Assembly (NCBI RefSeq): GCF_002018875.1
Contig: NZ_MVOL01000006.1
Location: 310,001-374,000 of the forward strand
DNA: 64,000 nt
Direction: 5' to 3'
Source: Pseudomonas sp. MF4836
GTDB lineage: Bacteria; Pseudomonadota; Gammaproteobacteria; Pseudomonadales; Pseudomonadaceae
Part shown: positions 42,125-50,742 of the stretch, in pieces
Numbering within the stretch: the stretch's first letter is position 1
How the letters are laid out: every line of letters starts with the position of its first letter
Notes under the pieces: model-generated
Databases searched by the model: none
The model's input: the letters and a program-made list of their open reading frames with translations, nothing else
What the model was told of the DNA's origin: nothing
Made by a program: the position numbers and the translations under genes

Positions 42125-42898
42125 TCAGGGCTGATCGGCGACCGGCACGGCCTCCGCTGACTCGCGGATGCCGGTGTAGAGCTGGATGATGTCGTCGATT
42201 TCGCCGGACATTTTCATCCGCAGCAGGGTACGCAATATGGTTTGCACCGGCACCTGCGGGTCATTGCGCACGTAGCAGCCGATGGCCTGTTCCTGCAGGA
42301 CCGCCACGCTGTGCAATTGTTTGTCGGGCATCAGCCGCTGGTTGAACCAGTTCAGGGTCCATTGATTGCTGACCGCATAGTGGTAGCGGCCGGCGCCGAG
42401 TTTCTCCAGCACCTGTTCCTGGTTGCGCGCATCGTCGCGTACCAGTTGGCCGCGTTCGAACAGCGGCTGCAGGGACGGGTAGGTGTAGCTAAGCACCGTG
42501 CCGATGTTTTGTGGCGGCAGGTTCGCGGCCGTGATCGCCTGTGGGTCTTGCCCGGTACTGACCAGCAGGTCGCGCTGCACGAACAGCGGAATGCTCCAGA
42601 TGTAGTCGCCCGACTGATTGGGCAGCCAGGACTGCGCGACATAGCAGCGCACGTCGATTTCACCGCGTTCCATGGCGGCCTGTACCCGCGCCCGCGCCAG
42701 GACATGAAATTCGGCGGGGCGACCGACCTGGGTGGCGAGGCTGGCCATCATGTCGTGGAGGATGCCCTGGGTCGGTTTGCCCGCCTCAATCTGCACCAGG
42801 GGCATGGCCCAGCTATCGGCGATCGCAAAACGCAGCGCCGGCTCGCTGGCCGAGGTACTGGCACTGATCAGTAGCAGGGCGCCCCAGGTTAAGCGCAT
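42125..42898 (-). CDS. Periplasmic solute-binding protein, amino-acid-binding type
   Basis: A 257-residue protein with a signal peptide (MRLTWGALLLISASTSA) and a two-lobed family 3 solute-binding fold (LRFAIADSWAMPLVQ, GILHDMMASLATQVGRPAEF). No ABC permease or ATPase is adjacent, so it may be an orphan receptor or sensor. It lies end to end with the GGDEF-EAL gene (3 bases between stops), which suggests but does not show a shared signalling role. It is divergent from dnaX. Confidence 0.85.
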   Translation of the reverse strand: MRLTWGALLLISASTSASEPALRFAIADSWAMPLVQIEAGKPTQGILHDMMASLATQVGRPAEFHVLARARVQAAMERGEIDVRCYVAQSWLPNQSGDYIWSIPLFVQRDLLVSTGQDPQAITAANLPPQNIGTVLSYTYPSLQPLFERGQLVRDDARNQEQVLEKLGAGRYHYAVSNQWTLNWFNQRLMPDKQLHSVAVLQEQAIGCYVRNDPQVPVQTILRTLLRMKMSGEIDDIIQLYTGIRESAEAVPVADQP

Positions 42899-43036
42899 AC
42901 GTTCTCCGTCCGTGATTAGGCCGCTTGCAGCCCCGCAAAATGCAGCTTAGCCAGATTAGACGAGCACACCGGATGCAATTTCGCCCTTGCTCCGCTAGCA
43001 TTACCGGCTTCCGCTTCCCAGTTGCGACGGTTTTCG

Positions 43037-45145
43037 ATGAGTTATCAGGTTCTTGCACGTAAATGGCGTCCGCGCTCGTTCCGCGAAATGGTCGGCCAGA
43101 CCCATGTGCTCAAGGCTCTGATCAATGCCTTGGACAGCCAGCGGCTGCACCACGCCTATCTGTTTACCGGCACCCGCGGGGTGGGCAAGACCACCATCGC
43201 GCGGATCATTGCCAAATGCCTGAACTGTGAAACAGGTATCACTTCCACGCCCTGTGGCACCTGCTCGGTCTGCCGCGAGATCGACGAAGGGCGCTTCGTC
43301 GACCTGATCGAGATCGACGCCGCGAGCCGGACCAAGGTCGAAGATACCCGCGAACTGCTGGATAACGTGCAGTACGCGCCGAGCCGCGGGCGCTTCAAGG
43401 TCTACCTGATCGACGAAGTGCACATGCTTTCCAGTCACTCGTTCAACGCCCTGTTGAAAACCCTGGAAGAGCCGCCGCCCTACGTCAAATTCATCCTGGC
43501 CACCACCGATCCGCAGAAACTTCCTGCAACCATTCTGTCGCGCTGCCTGCAGTTCTCCCTGAAGAACATGACGCCGGAGCGTGTGGTCGAGCATTTGACC
43601 CACGTGCTGGGCGTCGAGAACGTGCCGTTCGAAGACGACGCCCTGTGGCTGCTGGGGCGTGCCGCCGATGGCTCGATGCGCGATGCCATGAGCCTGACCG
43701 ACCAGGCCATCGCCTTTGGTGAAGGCAAGGTCATGGCTGCCGACGTGCGGGCGATGCTCGGTACCCTGGACCACGGTCAGGTATTCGATGTCCTGCATTC
43801 ACTGATCGAAGGCGATGCCAAGGCATTGCTTGAGGCGGTGCGCCACCTGGCCGAGCAAGGCCCGGACTGGAATGGCGTGCTCTCGGAAATTCTCAACGTG
43901 CTGCACCGCGTCGCCATTGCCCAGGCATTGCCCGAGGGTGTCGACAACGGCCATGGCGACCGCGACCGGGTGCTGGCCCTGGCCCAGGCCCTGCCGGCCG
44001 AGGATGTGCAGTTCTATTACCAGATGGGTCTGATCGGCCGGCGCGACCTGCCGCTGGCTCCGGACCCGCGAGGCGGCTTCGAGATGGTGCTGCTGCGGAT
44101 GCTGGCCTTCCGTCCGGCAGACACTGCGGACGCGCCGAGGCAGGCGCTAAAGCCAGTGGGGATCAGCCAAGCCACAGTTGATTCCGCTCAATCCGTGGCG
44201 CGCACCGTACCTGCTGCACCCGTAGCGGCAGTGGTGGCGCCGGTCGCTGCTGTCGAGCCTGTCGCCCCCGTTGTCCCACAGGCTGCCCCACCAGCCGCGC
44301 CTGAGCCGGTAGTGGCGGCCGTTGTGGCCCCAACGCTTGAAGTCGTCCCCGAGCCGACGCCCGAACCGCCAGTTGCCGAAGCGGTGGTCGACTTGCCGTG
44401 GAATGACCCGGTTGAGCCGAGCATCGAGCAACAGCCCGCTGTCGAACCGGTGCTGGAAACCGCCGCCGAGCAGCCAGAGCTGACGCCGATGCCGACCCCC
44501 ACGCCTGACAGCGTGGTGCCGGACGCGCCGGAGTGGGTCAGCGCGCCGGTGCCGGAGCCGACGGTGGCCGAGGTGGACGCCGCGACACCAGGTATCGACC
44601 TGGACGACGAGCCGCCGTTGGACGAGGACTATATTGAGCCGGACATGGATTCGGCCTACAGCTACCTGGACGAGCTGGCCAGTGAGCACGCCGCTGAACC
44701 GGCCCCCGAGCCGGAACCGGAGCCTGCGGCGATGCCGGCCACCGGCCTGGCATTGGAGTGGTTGGAGCTGTTCCCGAAACTGCCGATTTCCGGCATGACC
44801 GGCAGCATTGCCGCCAACTGCACCCTGATGGCGGTGGACGGCGACAACTGGTTGCTGCACCTGGACCCGGCGCACAGTGCGCTGTTCAACGCGACCCAGC
44901 AACGCCGGCTCAACGATGCACTGAATCAGCATTTCCAGCGCACCTTGAGTATCAGCATCGAGCTGATCAAGCCCGAGCAGGAAACCCCGGCCCAGGCCGC
45001 ATCGCGGCGGCGGGTCAATCGCCAGCGCGAGGCCGAGGAGTCGATCCACGGCGATCCGTTCATCCAGCAGATGGTGCAACAGTTCGGCGCGGTGGTTCGG
45101 CACGATACTATTGAACCTGTCGAAGCCCTGGTCACCCAGGGCTAA
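43037..45145 (+). CDS. dnaX: DNA polymerase III tau/gamma subunit
   Basis: The clamp-loader ATPase and organiser of the replisome. The 702-residue protein has Walker A GTRGVGKT, a zinc module (CLNC... CGTCSVC), LIDEVHML, the arginine finger LSRCLQFSL, a long Pro/Ala/Glu-rich linker (about 370-560) and the tau-specific C-terminal domain. The start is the ATG at 43037 (MSYQVLARKWRP). I see no A-rich slippery heptamer of the E. coli type at the expected site, so production of gamma by frameshifting is not supported here. It leads the dnaX-ybaB group. Confidence 0.96.
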   Translation: MSYQVLARKWRPRSFREMVGQTHVLKALINALDSQRLHHAYLFTGTRGVGKTTIARIIAKCLNCETGITSTPCGTCSVCREIDEGRFVDLIEIDAASRTKVEDTRELLDNVQYAPSRGRFKVYLIDEVHMLSSHSFNALLKTLEEPPPYVKFILATTDPQKLPATILSRCLQFSLKNMTPERVVEHLTHVLGVENVPFEDDALWLLGRAADGSMRDAMSLTDQAIAFGEGKVMAADVRAMLGTLDHGQVFDVLHSLIEGDAKALLEAVRHLAEQGPDWNGVLSEILNVLHRVAIAQALPEGVDNGHGDRDRVLALAQALPAEDVQFYYQMGLIGRRDLPLAPDPRGGFEMVLLRMLAFRPADTADAPRQALKPVGISQATVDSAQSVARTVPAAPVAAVVAPVAAVEPVAPVVPQAAPPAAPEPVVAAVVAPTLEVVPEPTPEPPVAEAVVDLPWNDPVEPSIEQQPAVEPVLETAAEQPELTPMPTPTPDSVVPDAPEWVSAPVPEPTVAEVDAATPGIDLDDEPPLDEDYIEPDMDSAYSYLDELASEHAAEPAPEPEPEPAAMPATGLALEWLELFPKLPISGMTGSIAANCTLMAVDGDNWLLHLDPAHSALFNATQQRRLNDALNQHFQRTLSISIELIKPEQETPAQAASRRRVNRQREAEESIHGDPFIQQMVQQFGAVVRHDTIEPVEALVTQG

Positions 45146-45212
45146 TAACTGAAGGGCGCCGGGTCCTGTTGGCCGGGCGCGATGTTTATCCAAGTACTTT
45201 GAGGTGATTCCC

Positions 45213-45551
45213 ATGATGAAAGGTGGCATGGCCGGCCTGATGAAGCAGGCGCAGCAGATGCAGGAAAAAATGGCCAAGATGCAGGAAGAGCTGGCCAACG
45301 CCGAAGTCACCGGCAAGGCGGGTGGCGATATGGTCACCGTGGTCATGACCGGTCGTCACGGCGTCAAGCGTGTCAGCATCGACCCAACCCTGCTTGAAGG
45401 TGTCAGTGAGGATGACCGCGAAGTACTGGAAGATCTGTTCGCTGCGGCGGTCAACGACGCTGTGCGCAAGATCGAAGCCAACAGCCAGGACAAAATGTCC
45501 GGCATGACTGCAGGCATGCAATTGCCTCCAGGCATGAAGCTGCCGTTCTGA
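45213..45551 (+). CDS. ybaB: Nucleoid-associated protein YbaB/EbfC
   Basis: A 112-residue dimeric DNA-binding protein (MMKGGMAGLMKQAQQMQEKM...), methionine-rich at both ends as in the family. A strong ribosome site (GAGGTG) precedes the ATG at 45213. It is usually found between dnaX and recR, as here, although an oxidoreductase gene is inserted before recR. A terminator follows 28 bases after the stop. Confidence 0.95.
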   Translation: MMKGGMAGLMKQAQQMQEKMAKMQEELANAEVTGKAGGDMVTVVMTGRHGVKRVSIDPTLLEGVSEDDREVLEDLFAAAVNDAVRKIEANSQDKMSGMTAGMQLPPGMKLPF

Positions 45552-45578
45552 TTCGCGCGAGCGCATCGGATGTAGTAC

Positions 45579-45611
45579 AAAAAAGCCAGGCTTCGAGCCT
45601 GGCTTTTTTTT
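45579..45611 (+). terminator. Intrinsic terminator after ybaB
   Basis: AAAAAAGCCAGGCTC-like arms: AGCCAGGC pairs with GCCTGGCT, flanked by six A and eight T, so it acts strongly on the plus strand. Confidence 0.93.
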
Positions 45612-45736
45612 GCTTCAGCGCACCTGCCCGGCGCCGGCGATGCCTGGCATGAACAGGTAGAAACTTCGAACGCCCCCGGCATGTCGCGGTCTGCACCCTG
45701 TATGACCCATTCAATCCTTGATAAGGAGCGCCTCTG

Positions 45737-46771
45737 ATGTCGCAAGCATTGACCCTCAACCAGCGCGTGGTTCTGGTTTCCCGGCCGAACGGAGCGCCTG
45801 TGCCGGAAAACTTTCGCCTGGAGCGCGTGGCGTTGCCGGACCTGGCGGACGGCCAGGTACTGCTGAAGACCTTGTACCTGTCGCTGGACCCCTACATGCG
45901 TGGACGCATGAGTGATGCACCGTCCTATGCTGCGCCCGTCGAGATCAATGAAGTCATGACCGGCGGCGCTGTCAGCCAGGTCGAACGCTCACGCAACCCG
46001 AAATTCCAGGAAGGTGATCTGGTGGTGGGCGCCACCGGTTGGCAGAGCCACAGCATTTCCGACGGGCGCAATCTGGTGCCGGTGCCGGTGGGGCTGCCCA
46101 GCCCGTCCATGGCCTTGGGGGTGCTGGGCATGCCGGGCATGACCGCCTACATGGGGTTGATGGACATCGGCCAGCCTAAGGCCGGGGAAACCCTGGTGGT
46201 GGCTGCGGCCTCCGGCGCCGTGGGTTCGGTGGTAGGGCAGGTGGCCAAGCTCAAGGGGCTGCGAGTGGTCGGGGTGGCCGGCGGTGCCGAGAAATGCCGG
46301 TATGTGGTTGAGGAATTGGGGTTTGATGCCTGTATCGATCACCACAGCCCGGATTTTGCCGACGAACTGGCCCAGGCCTGCTTCAAGGGGGTGGACATCT
46401 ATTTCGAGAACGTCGGCGGCAAGGTGTTCGATGCGGTGTTGCCGCTGCTCAACCCGAAGGCACGGATCCCCCTGTGCGGGCTGATTGCCCAGTACAACGC
46501 CCAGGAGGCGCCACCCGGACCGGATCGCCTGCCGCTGCTGCAACGTGCATTGCTGACCAAACGCGTGCGCATCCAGGGTTTTATCGTGTTTGATGACTAC
46601 GCTGATCGCCAGCCGGAGTTTGTCAGCGCCATGGCGCCCTGGGTGCGCGAAGGCAAGGTCAAGTTCAAGGAGGACGTGGTCGATGGCCTGGAACAGGCAC
46701 CTGAAGCCTTTATCGGCCTGCTCGAAGGGCGCAACTTCGGCAAGCTGGTGGTGCGCGTCGCGCAACCTTGA
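45737..46771 (+). CDS. NADP-dependent MDR oxidoreductase (PTGR/CurA type)
   Basis: A 344-residue zinc-independent medium-chain reductase. It has the N-terminal GroES-like fold (SLDPYMRGRMSDAPSYAAP), the cofactor site AAASGAVGSVVGQVAKLKG and a following VAGGAEKC. The family reduces double bonds of enals and enones such as curcumin or prostaglandin derivatives; the physiological substrate is unknown. A ribosome site (AAGGAG) precedes the ATG at 45737. It separates ybaB from recR, which are adjacent in many Pseudomonas. Confidence 0.92.
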   Translation: MSQALTLNQRVVLVSRPNGAPVPENFRLERVALPDLADGQVLLKTLYLSLDPYMRGRMSDAPSYAAPVEINEVMTGGAVSQVERSRNPKFQEGDLVVGATGWQSHSISDGRNLVPVPVGLPSPSMALGVLGMPGMTAYMGLMDIGQPKAGETLVVAAASGAVGSVVGQVAKLKGLRVVGVAGGAEKCRYVVEELGFDACIDHHSPDFADELAQACFKGVDIYFENVGGKVFDAVLPLLNPKARIPLCGLIAQYNAQEAPPGPDRLPLLQRALLTKRVRIQGFIVFDDYADRQPEFVSAMAPWVREGKVKFKEDVVDGLEQAPEAFIGLLEGRNFGKLVVRVAQP

Positions 46772-46836
46772 GCATTTGACGCTAATCGGAGGCGCGGGTA
46801 TAAACCGCGTCTCGTTGTTTTGTCGGACCTTTGCCC

Positions 46837-47439
46837 ATGAGCTTCAGCCCCCTTATTCGCCAACTGATCGACGCCCTGCGCACCTTGCCCGGTGTCGGTC
46901 AGAAAACCGCCCAGCGCATGGCCCTGCAATTGCTCGAACGCGACCGCAGCGGCGGCTCGCGGCTGGCCCTGGCCCTGAGCCAGGCCATGGAGGGCGTGGG
47001 TCATTGCCGGCTGTGCCGGACCCTCACCGAAGACGATCTGTGCCCGCAATGCTCGGATAATCGCCGCGACGACACTTTGCTGTGTGTGGTCGAGGGGCCG
47101 ATGGATGTGTACGCGGTGGAGCAAACCGGTTATCGCGGTCGCTATTTTGTGCTCAAGGGGCATTTGTCGCCGCTGGACGGCCTTGGCCCTGAAGCCATCG
47201 GTATTCCACAATTGGTGGCACGCATCGAGGAGCAGGGCAGTTTCACCGAGGTGATTCTGGCGACCAACCCTACGGTCGAGGGCGAGGCTACGGCGCACTA
47301 CATCGCTCAACTGCTGAGCAACAAGGGCCTGGTGACCTCGCGTATTGCCCATGGCGTGCCGCTGGGTGGCGAGCTGGAGCTGGTGGACGGCGGGACCCTG
47401 GCCCATTCGTTCGCCGGGCGCAAACCTATCGCCTTGTAA
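46837..47439 (+). CDS. recR: Recombination protein RecR
   Basis: Helps RecO load RecA on SSB-coated gaps (RecFOR pathway). The 200-residue protein has the helix-hairpin-helix (LPGVGQKTAQRMALQLL), a zinc finger (CRLCRTLTEDDLCPQC) and a Toprim domain (CVVEGPMDVYAVEQTG). The ATG at 46837 (MSFSPLIRQLIDAL) is preferred to a TTG two codons upstream. Confidence 0.97.
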   Translation: MSFSPLIRQLIDALRTLPGVGQKTAQRMALQLLERDRSGGSRLALALSQAMEGVGHCRLCRTLTEDDLCPQCSDNRRDDTLLCVVEGPMDVYAVEQTGYRGRYFVLKGHLSPLDGLGPEAIGIPQLVARIEEQGSFTEVILATNPTVEGEATAHYIAQLLSNKGLVTSRIAHGVPLGGELELVDGGTLAHSFAGRKPIAL

Positions 47440-47525
47440 GGACTCGTGGCGCGCCGAGCGTGGCGCCGCCTTGAAAACCAAGCAAGCGCTTGGTAAGTTC
47501 CTCCGACCTTCAGAGGAGCTTGCCG

Positions 47526-48674
47526 ATGTCTGCCTGCCAGGAATACTTCGACCCCAGCCACCAATTGATCCGCGATAGCGTGCGACGTTTCGTCGAGCGC
47601 GAGATCCTTCCCGATATCGACCAGTGGGAAGAGGCCGAGACCTTTCCCCGCGAGTTGTACCTCAAGGCCGGCGCTGCCGGGATCCTCGGCATCGGCTATC
47701 CGGAGGCACTGGGTGGCAGCCATGAAGGTGACGTGTTCGCCAAGATTGCCGCCAGCGAAGAGCTGATGCGCAGCGGCTCCGGCGGCCTGGTGGCGGCCTT
47801 GGGATCACTGGATATCGGCTTGCCGCCGATCGTCAAATGGGCCCGGGCGGAGGTTCGCGATCGGGTGGTGCCCCAGGTACTGTCCGGGGAGAAAATCAGC
47901 GCCCTGGCGGTGACTGAGCCCGGCGGTGGCTCGGATGTGGCCAATCTGCAAACGCGTGCCGTGCGCGAGGGCGATTATTACCGGGTCAGCGGCAGCAAGA
48001 CCTTTATCACCAGCGGTGTGCGCGCGGACTTCTACACCGTGGCGGTGCGCACCGGGGCGCCGGGCTTTGGTGGTATCAGCCTGCTATTGATCGAAAAGGG
48101 TACCCCGGGCTTCAGCGTCGGCCGTCAGTTGAAGAAAATGGGCTGGTGGGCCTCCGATACCGCCGAGCTGTTCTTCGATGATTGCCGGGTGCCTGTGGAG
48201 CATCTGATCGGCGCTGAAAACATGGGGTTTGCCTGCATCATGGGCAACTTTCAGAGCGAGCGGCTCGCCTTGGCGCTGATGGCCAACATGACCGCGCAAC
48301 TGGCTCTGGAAGAGAGCCTGAAGTGGGCGCGTGAGCGTGAGGCGTTCGGCAAACCCATCGGCAAGTTTCAGGTGCTCAAGCATCGCCTGGCGGAGATGGC
48401 CACGGCGCTGGAAGTCTCACGGGAGTTCACGTATCGGCAGGCCGCGAAAATGGCCGCCGGCAAGAGTGTGATCAAGGAGATCTCCATGGCCAAGAATGTG
48501 GCCACCGACACCGCCGACCGCATCACTTATGACGCGGTGCAGATCCTCGGCGGGCTGGGCTACATGCGTGAAAGCCTGGTGGAGCGGCTGTACCGCGACA
48601 ATCGCATCCTTTCCATCGGCGGTGGCACCCGGGAAGTGATGAACGAAATCATCAGCAAGCAGATGGGGTTGTAG
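47526..48674 (+). CDS. Acyl-CoA dehydrogenase
   Basis: A 382-residue FAD enzyme with the complete family fold: N-terminal helices, LAVTEPGGGSDVANLQT (FAD and substrate contact), and the C-terminal helices ending RILSIGGGTREVMNEIISKQMGL. The catalytic base should lie in the segment YRDNRILSIGGGTRE or, in the long-chain subclass, earlier; chain-length preference cannot be read. AGAGGAG precedes the ATG at 47526. It follows recR by 86 bases and is convergent with apt. Confidence 0.93.
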   Translation: MSACQEYFDPSHQLIRDSVRRFVEREILPDIDQWEEAETFPRELYLKAGAAGILGIGYPEALGGSHEGDVFAKIAASEELMRSGSGGLVAALGSLDIGLPPIVKWARAEVRDRVVPQVLSGEKISALAVTEPGGGSDVANLQTRAVREGDYYRVSGSKTFITSGVRADFYTVAVRTGAPGFGGISLLLIEKGTPGFSVGRQLKKMGWWASDTAELFFDDCRVPVEHLIGAENMGFACIMGNFQSERLALALMANMTAQLALEESLKWAREREAFGKPIGKFQVLKHRLAEMATALEVSREFTYRQAAKMAAGKSVIKEISMAKNVATDTADRITYDAVQILGGLGYMRESLVERLYRDNRILSIGGGTREVMNEIISKQMGL

Positions 48675-48678
48675 CGCG

Positions 48679-48742
48679 ATTTGCCGGCAAGGCCGCTGCC
48701 GCATTGCATGGGGCGGTAGCGGCGGGCGTGCCGGCGAGAAGG
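48679..48742. repeat. REP-like imperfect palindrome between acyl-CoA dehydrogenase and apt
   Basis: Two GC-rich arms (GCCGGCAAGGCCGCTGCCGC and a diverged inverse copy ending GTGCCGGCGAG) can fold into a long hairpin between two convergent genes. The wording TTGCCGGCAAGGCCGCTGC is like Pseudomonas REP elements. It may also serve as a transcript end. Confidence 0.5.
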
Positions 48743-48746
48743 ATAA

Positions 48747-49295
48747 TCAGCGCTCAGTCAGGGAAAACCGGGTCAGGCAAAAGGTCGGGATGCCCATGTC
48801 TTCCAGTTTTTGCGAGCCACCCAGTTCCGGCAGGTCGATGATGGCGGCGGCTTCGAAGATCTTCGCTCCCATGCGTCGTACCAGGTTGGCCGCGGCGATC
48901 AGGGTGCCGCCGGTCGCGATCAGGTCATCGAACATCAGCACCGAGTCGCCTTCGCACAGGCTGTCGGCGTGCACTTCGAGGAAGGCCTCGCCGTACTCGG
49001 TCTGATACCCCTCGGCCAGCACATCAGCAGGCAGCTTGCCCTGTTTGCGGAACAGGATCAGCGGTTTGTTCAGTTGGTAGGCGATGATCGAGCCGATCAG
49101 AAACCCACGGGCATCCATGGCGCCAATGTGGCTGAAGTCTTCTTCGACATAACGCTGGGCAAAGCTGTCGGCTACCAGGCGCAGGGCCTTGGGCGACTGG
49201 AACAGGGGGGTGATGTCGCGAAAGATGACGCCCGGTTTCGGAAAGTCGATGACGGGGCGGATCAGGGATTTGATGTCGAAGCTGTCGAAGACCAT
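48747..49295 (-). CDS. apt: Adenine phosphoribosyltransferase
   Basis: Salvages adenine with PRPP to form AMP. The 182-residue protein has IDFPKPGVIFRDITPL at the N-terminus and the PRPP motif VLMFDDLIATGGTLIAA. It is last in the minus-strand respiration block, 81 bases after anr. The same apt-anr-hemN neighbourhood occurs in P. aeruginosa. Confidence 0.97.
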   Translation of the reverse strand: MVFDSFDIKSLIRPVIDFPKPGVIFRDITPLFQSPKALRLVADSFAQRYVEEDFSHIGAMDARGFLIGSIIAYQLNKPLILFRKQGKLPADVLAEGYQTEYGEAFLEVHADSLCEGDSVLMFDDLIATGGTLIAAANLVRRMGAKIFEAAAIIDLPELGGSQKLEDMGIPTFCLTRFSLTER

Positions 49296-49376
49296 CGTGA
49301 GGGTGTCCTGGCGGGCAAATGGGCCGCGCCAGTATACCCGCGCCTGCGCCGCTTGGCTCGGCGCGGGCGGGTGGGG

Positions 49377-50111
49377 TCAGACTTCCAGTGCGCCGCCGGC
49401 GAGGGCGCAGAGCTGGATCGGATCGAGGATGTGCACTTCCTTGCCTTCGGCCGCGATCAGTTCGTTCTGCTGGAAGCGCGTGAACACCCGGGACACGGTT
49501 TCCACCGCCAGGCCCAGGTAATTACCGATTTCGTTGCGCGACATGCTCAGACGGAACTGATTGGCCGAGAACCCGCGAGCCCTGAAGCGCGCGGAGAGGT
49601 TGACCAGAAAGGTCGCAATGCGTTCGTCGGCGGTTTTTTTCGATAGCAGCAGCATCATTTGCTGGTCGTCACGAATTTCCCGGCTCATGACGCGCATCAG
49701 CTGGCGGCGCAACTGTGGCAGTTGCAAGGCCAGTTCATCGAGGCGTTCGAAAGGAATTTCGCAGACTGAGGTGGTTTCCAGCGCCTGGGCGGAAACCGGA
49801 TGGCTTTCGGTGTCCATCCCGGACAGGCCTACCAGCTCGCTGGGCAGGTGGAAGCCGGTGATCTGTTCTTCGCCGCTGTCGCTCAGGCTGAAGGTCTTGA
49901 GCGCGCCGGAGCGTACCGCATAGACGGAGTCGAATTTATCGCCCTGGCGAAACAGGAATTCGCCTTTCTTCAGTGGCCGACCACGTTTGACAATATCGTC
50001 CAGCGCATCCATGTCTTCCAGATTCAGAGAAAGTGGCAGGCAGAGGGGGGCCAGGCTGCAATCCTTGCAATGGGCCTGGTTGTGAGCGCGCAGTTTAACT
50101 GGCTCGGACAT
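49377..50111 (-). CDS. anr: Anr, oxygen-sensing CRP/FNR regulator
   Basis: Activates microaerobic and anaerobic genes. The 244-residue protein has the [4Fe-4S] ligands Cys15, Cys18 and Cys24 (HCKDCSLAPLCLPL) plus a later cysteine in SVCEIPFERL, the cyclic-nucleotide-type beta roll, a dimer helix and the helix-turn-helix SRNEIGNYLGLAVETVSRVF, whose recognition residues are of the FNR type (E..SR), specifying TTGAT-N4-ATCAA. The start is the ATG at 50111; 9 upstream codons are open but unsupported. The target site is seen perfectly upstream of hemN. Confidence 0.96.
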   Translation of the reverse strand: MSEPVKLRAHNQAHCKDCSLAPLCLPLSLNLEDMDALDDIVKRGRPLKKGEFLFRQGDKFDSVYAVRSGALKTFSLSDSGEEQITGFHLPSELVGLSGMDTESHPVSAQALETTSVCEIPFERLDELALQLPQLRRQLMRVMSREIRDDQQMMLLLSKKTADERIATFLVNLSARFRARGFSANQFRLSMSRNEIGNYLGLAVETVSRVFTRFQQNELIAAEGKEVHILDPIQLCALAGGALEV

Positions 50112-50265
50112 TACTAAAATCCTTGTGGGGAAACACACATAAGCCGTAAGGGTACCTCACAGTACAAGGTTCAAGCCAGTCCGCGCCGCAGTGACGTTCA
50201 GTCGTAAAGCATTCCTTTCAGGGGTCGATAACCTGTCATCGCCAATCGTGCAGGGAACCTAAATC

Positions 50266-50742
50266 ATGTCTTCCATTGGCAGCATTTCCAGTGGCAACAA
50301 CAACTTGCAGCCACTGATCGAGCCTTCGCCGATAGCGGGCGATGACCCCTCTCATGCGGCCAATGGGGCCATTGCACTCAGTGCCGAGGGCGTCAAAGTG
50401 TCGCTGTCCGGTGCCGGGCAAAGTAAATCCTCCGCTGCCAAGGGCTCCGACAACGATATTGAAGAAAGCGGCCTGCCCGAGAATATCCAGCAACTGTTGA
50501 AGATGATTCGCAAGTTGCAGCAGCAGATCGCCGAAAAAATGGCCGAAATGCAGGCGGTCATGGCCGACAAACATCTCACGCCGGAACAGGTCAAAGCCCG
50601 CCAAGGCAGCTTGCAAGCCGCCTTGGCGGGGCTCAATGCCGGTTTGCTGACCGCCAACAACGCCTTGGCCAAAGCCATGAAAACGTCCGGACTGTCTCCT
50701 GAGCAAGTGCTCAAGGCCGCCTCCTTGTTGATGAAGTCCTAG
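50266..50742 (+). CDS. Conserved hypothetical protein between anr and hemN
   Basis: A 158-residue protein, start MSSIGSISSGNNN. The N-terminal 70 residues are Ser/Gly/Asn-rich and look disordered; about residues 72-120 are helical and probably coiled coil (IQQLLKMIRKLQQQIAEKMAEMQAVM), followed by an alanine-rich helical part. There is no signal peptide or membrane helix. The gene is divergent from anr and overlaps the hemN 3' end by 4 bases. A homologue holds this position in P. aeruginosa (PA1545). Its function is unknown. Confidence 0.8.
   Translation: MSSIGSISSGNNNLQPLIEPSPIAGDDPSHAANGAIALSAEGVKVSLSGAGQSKSSAAKGSDNDIEESGLPENIQQLLKMIRKLQQQIAEKMAEMQAVMADKHLTPEQVKARQGSLQAALAGLNAGLLTANNALAKAMKTSGLSPEQVLKAASLLMKS

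Noticed and set aside
43037..45145. Programmed frameshift in dnaX making gamma
   Set aside because: No A6G-type slippery heptamer with a following hairpin was found at the expected position; the gene reads through as full-length tau.
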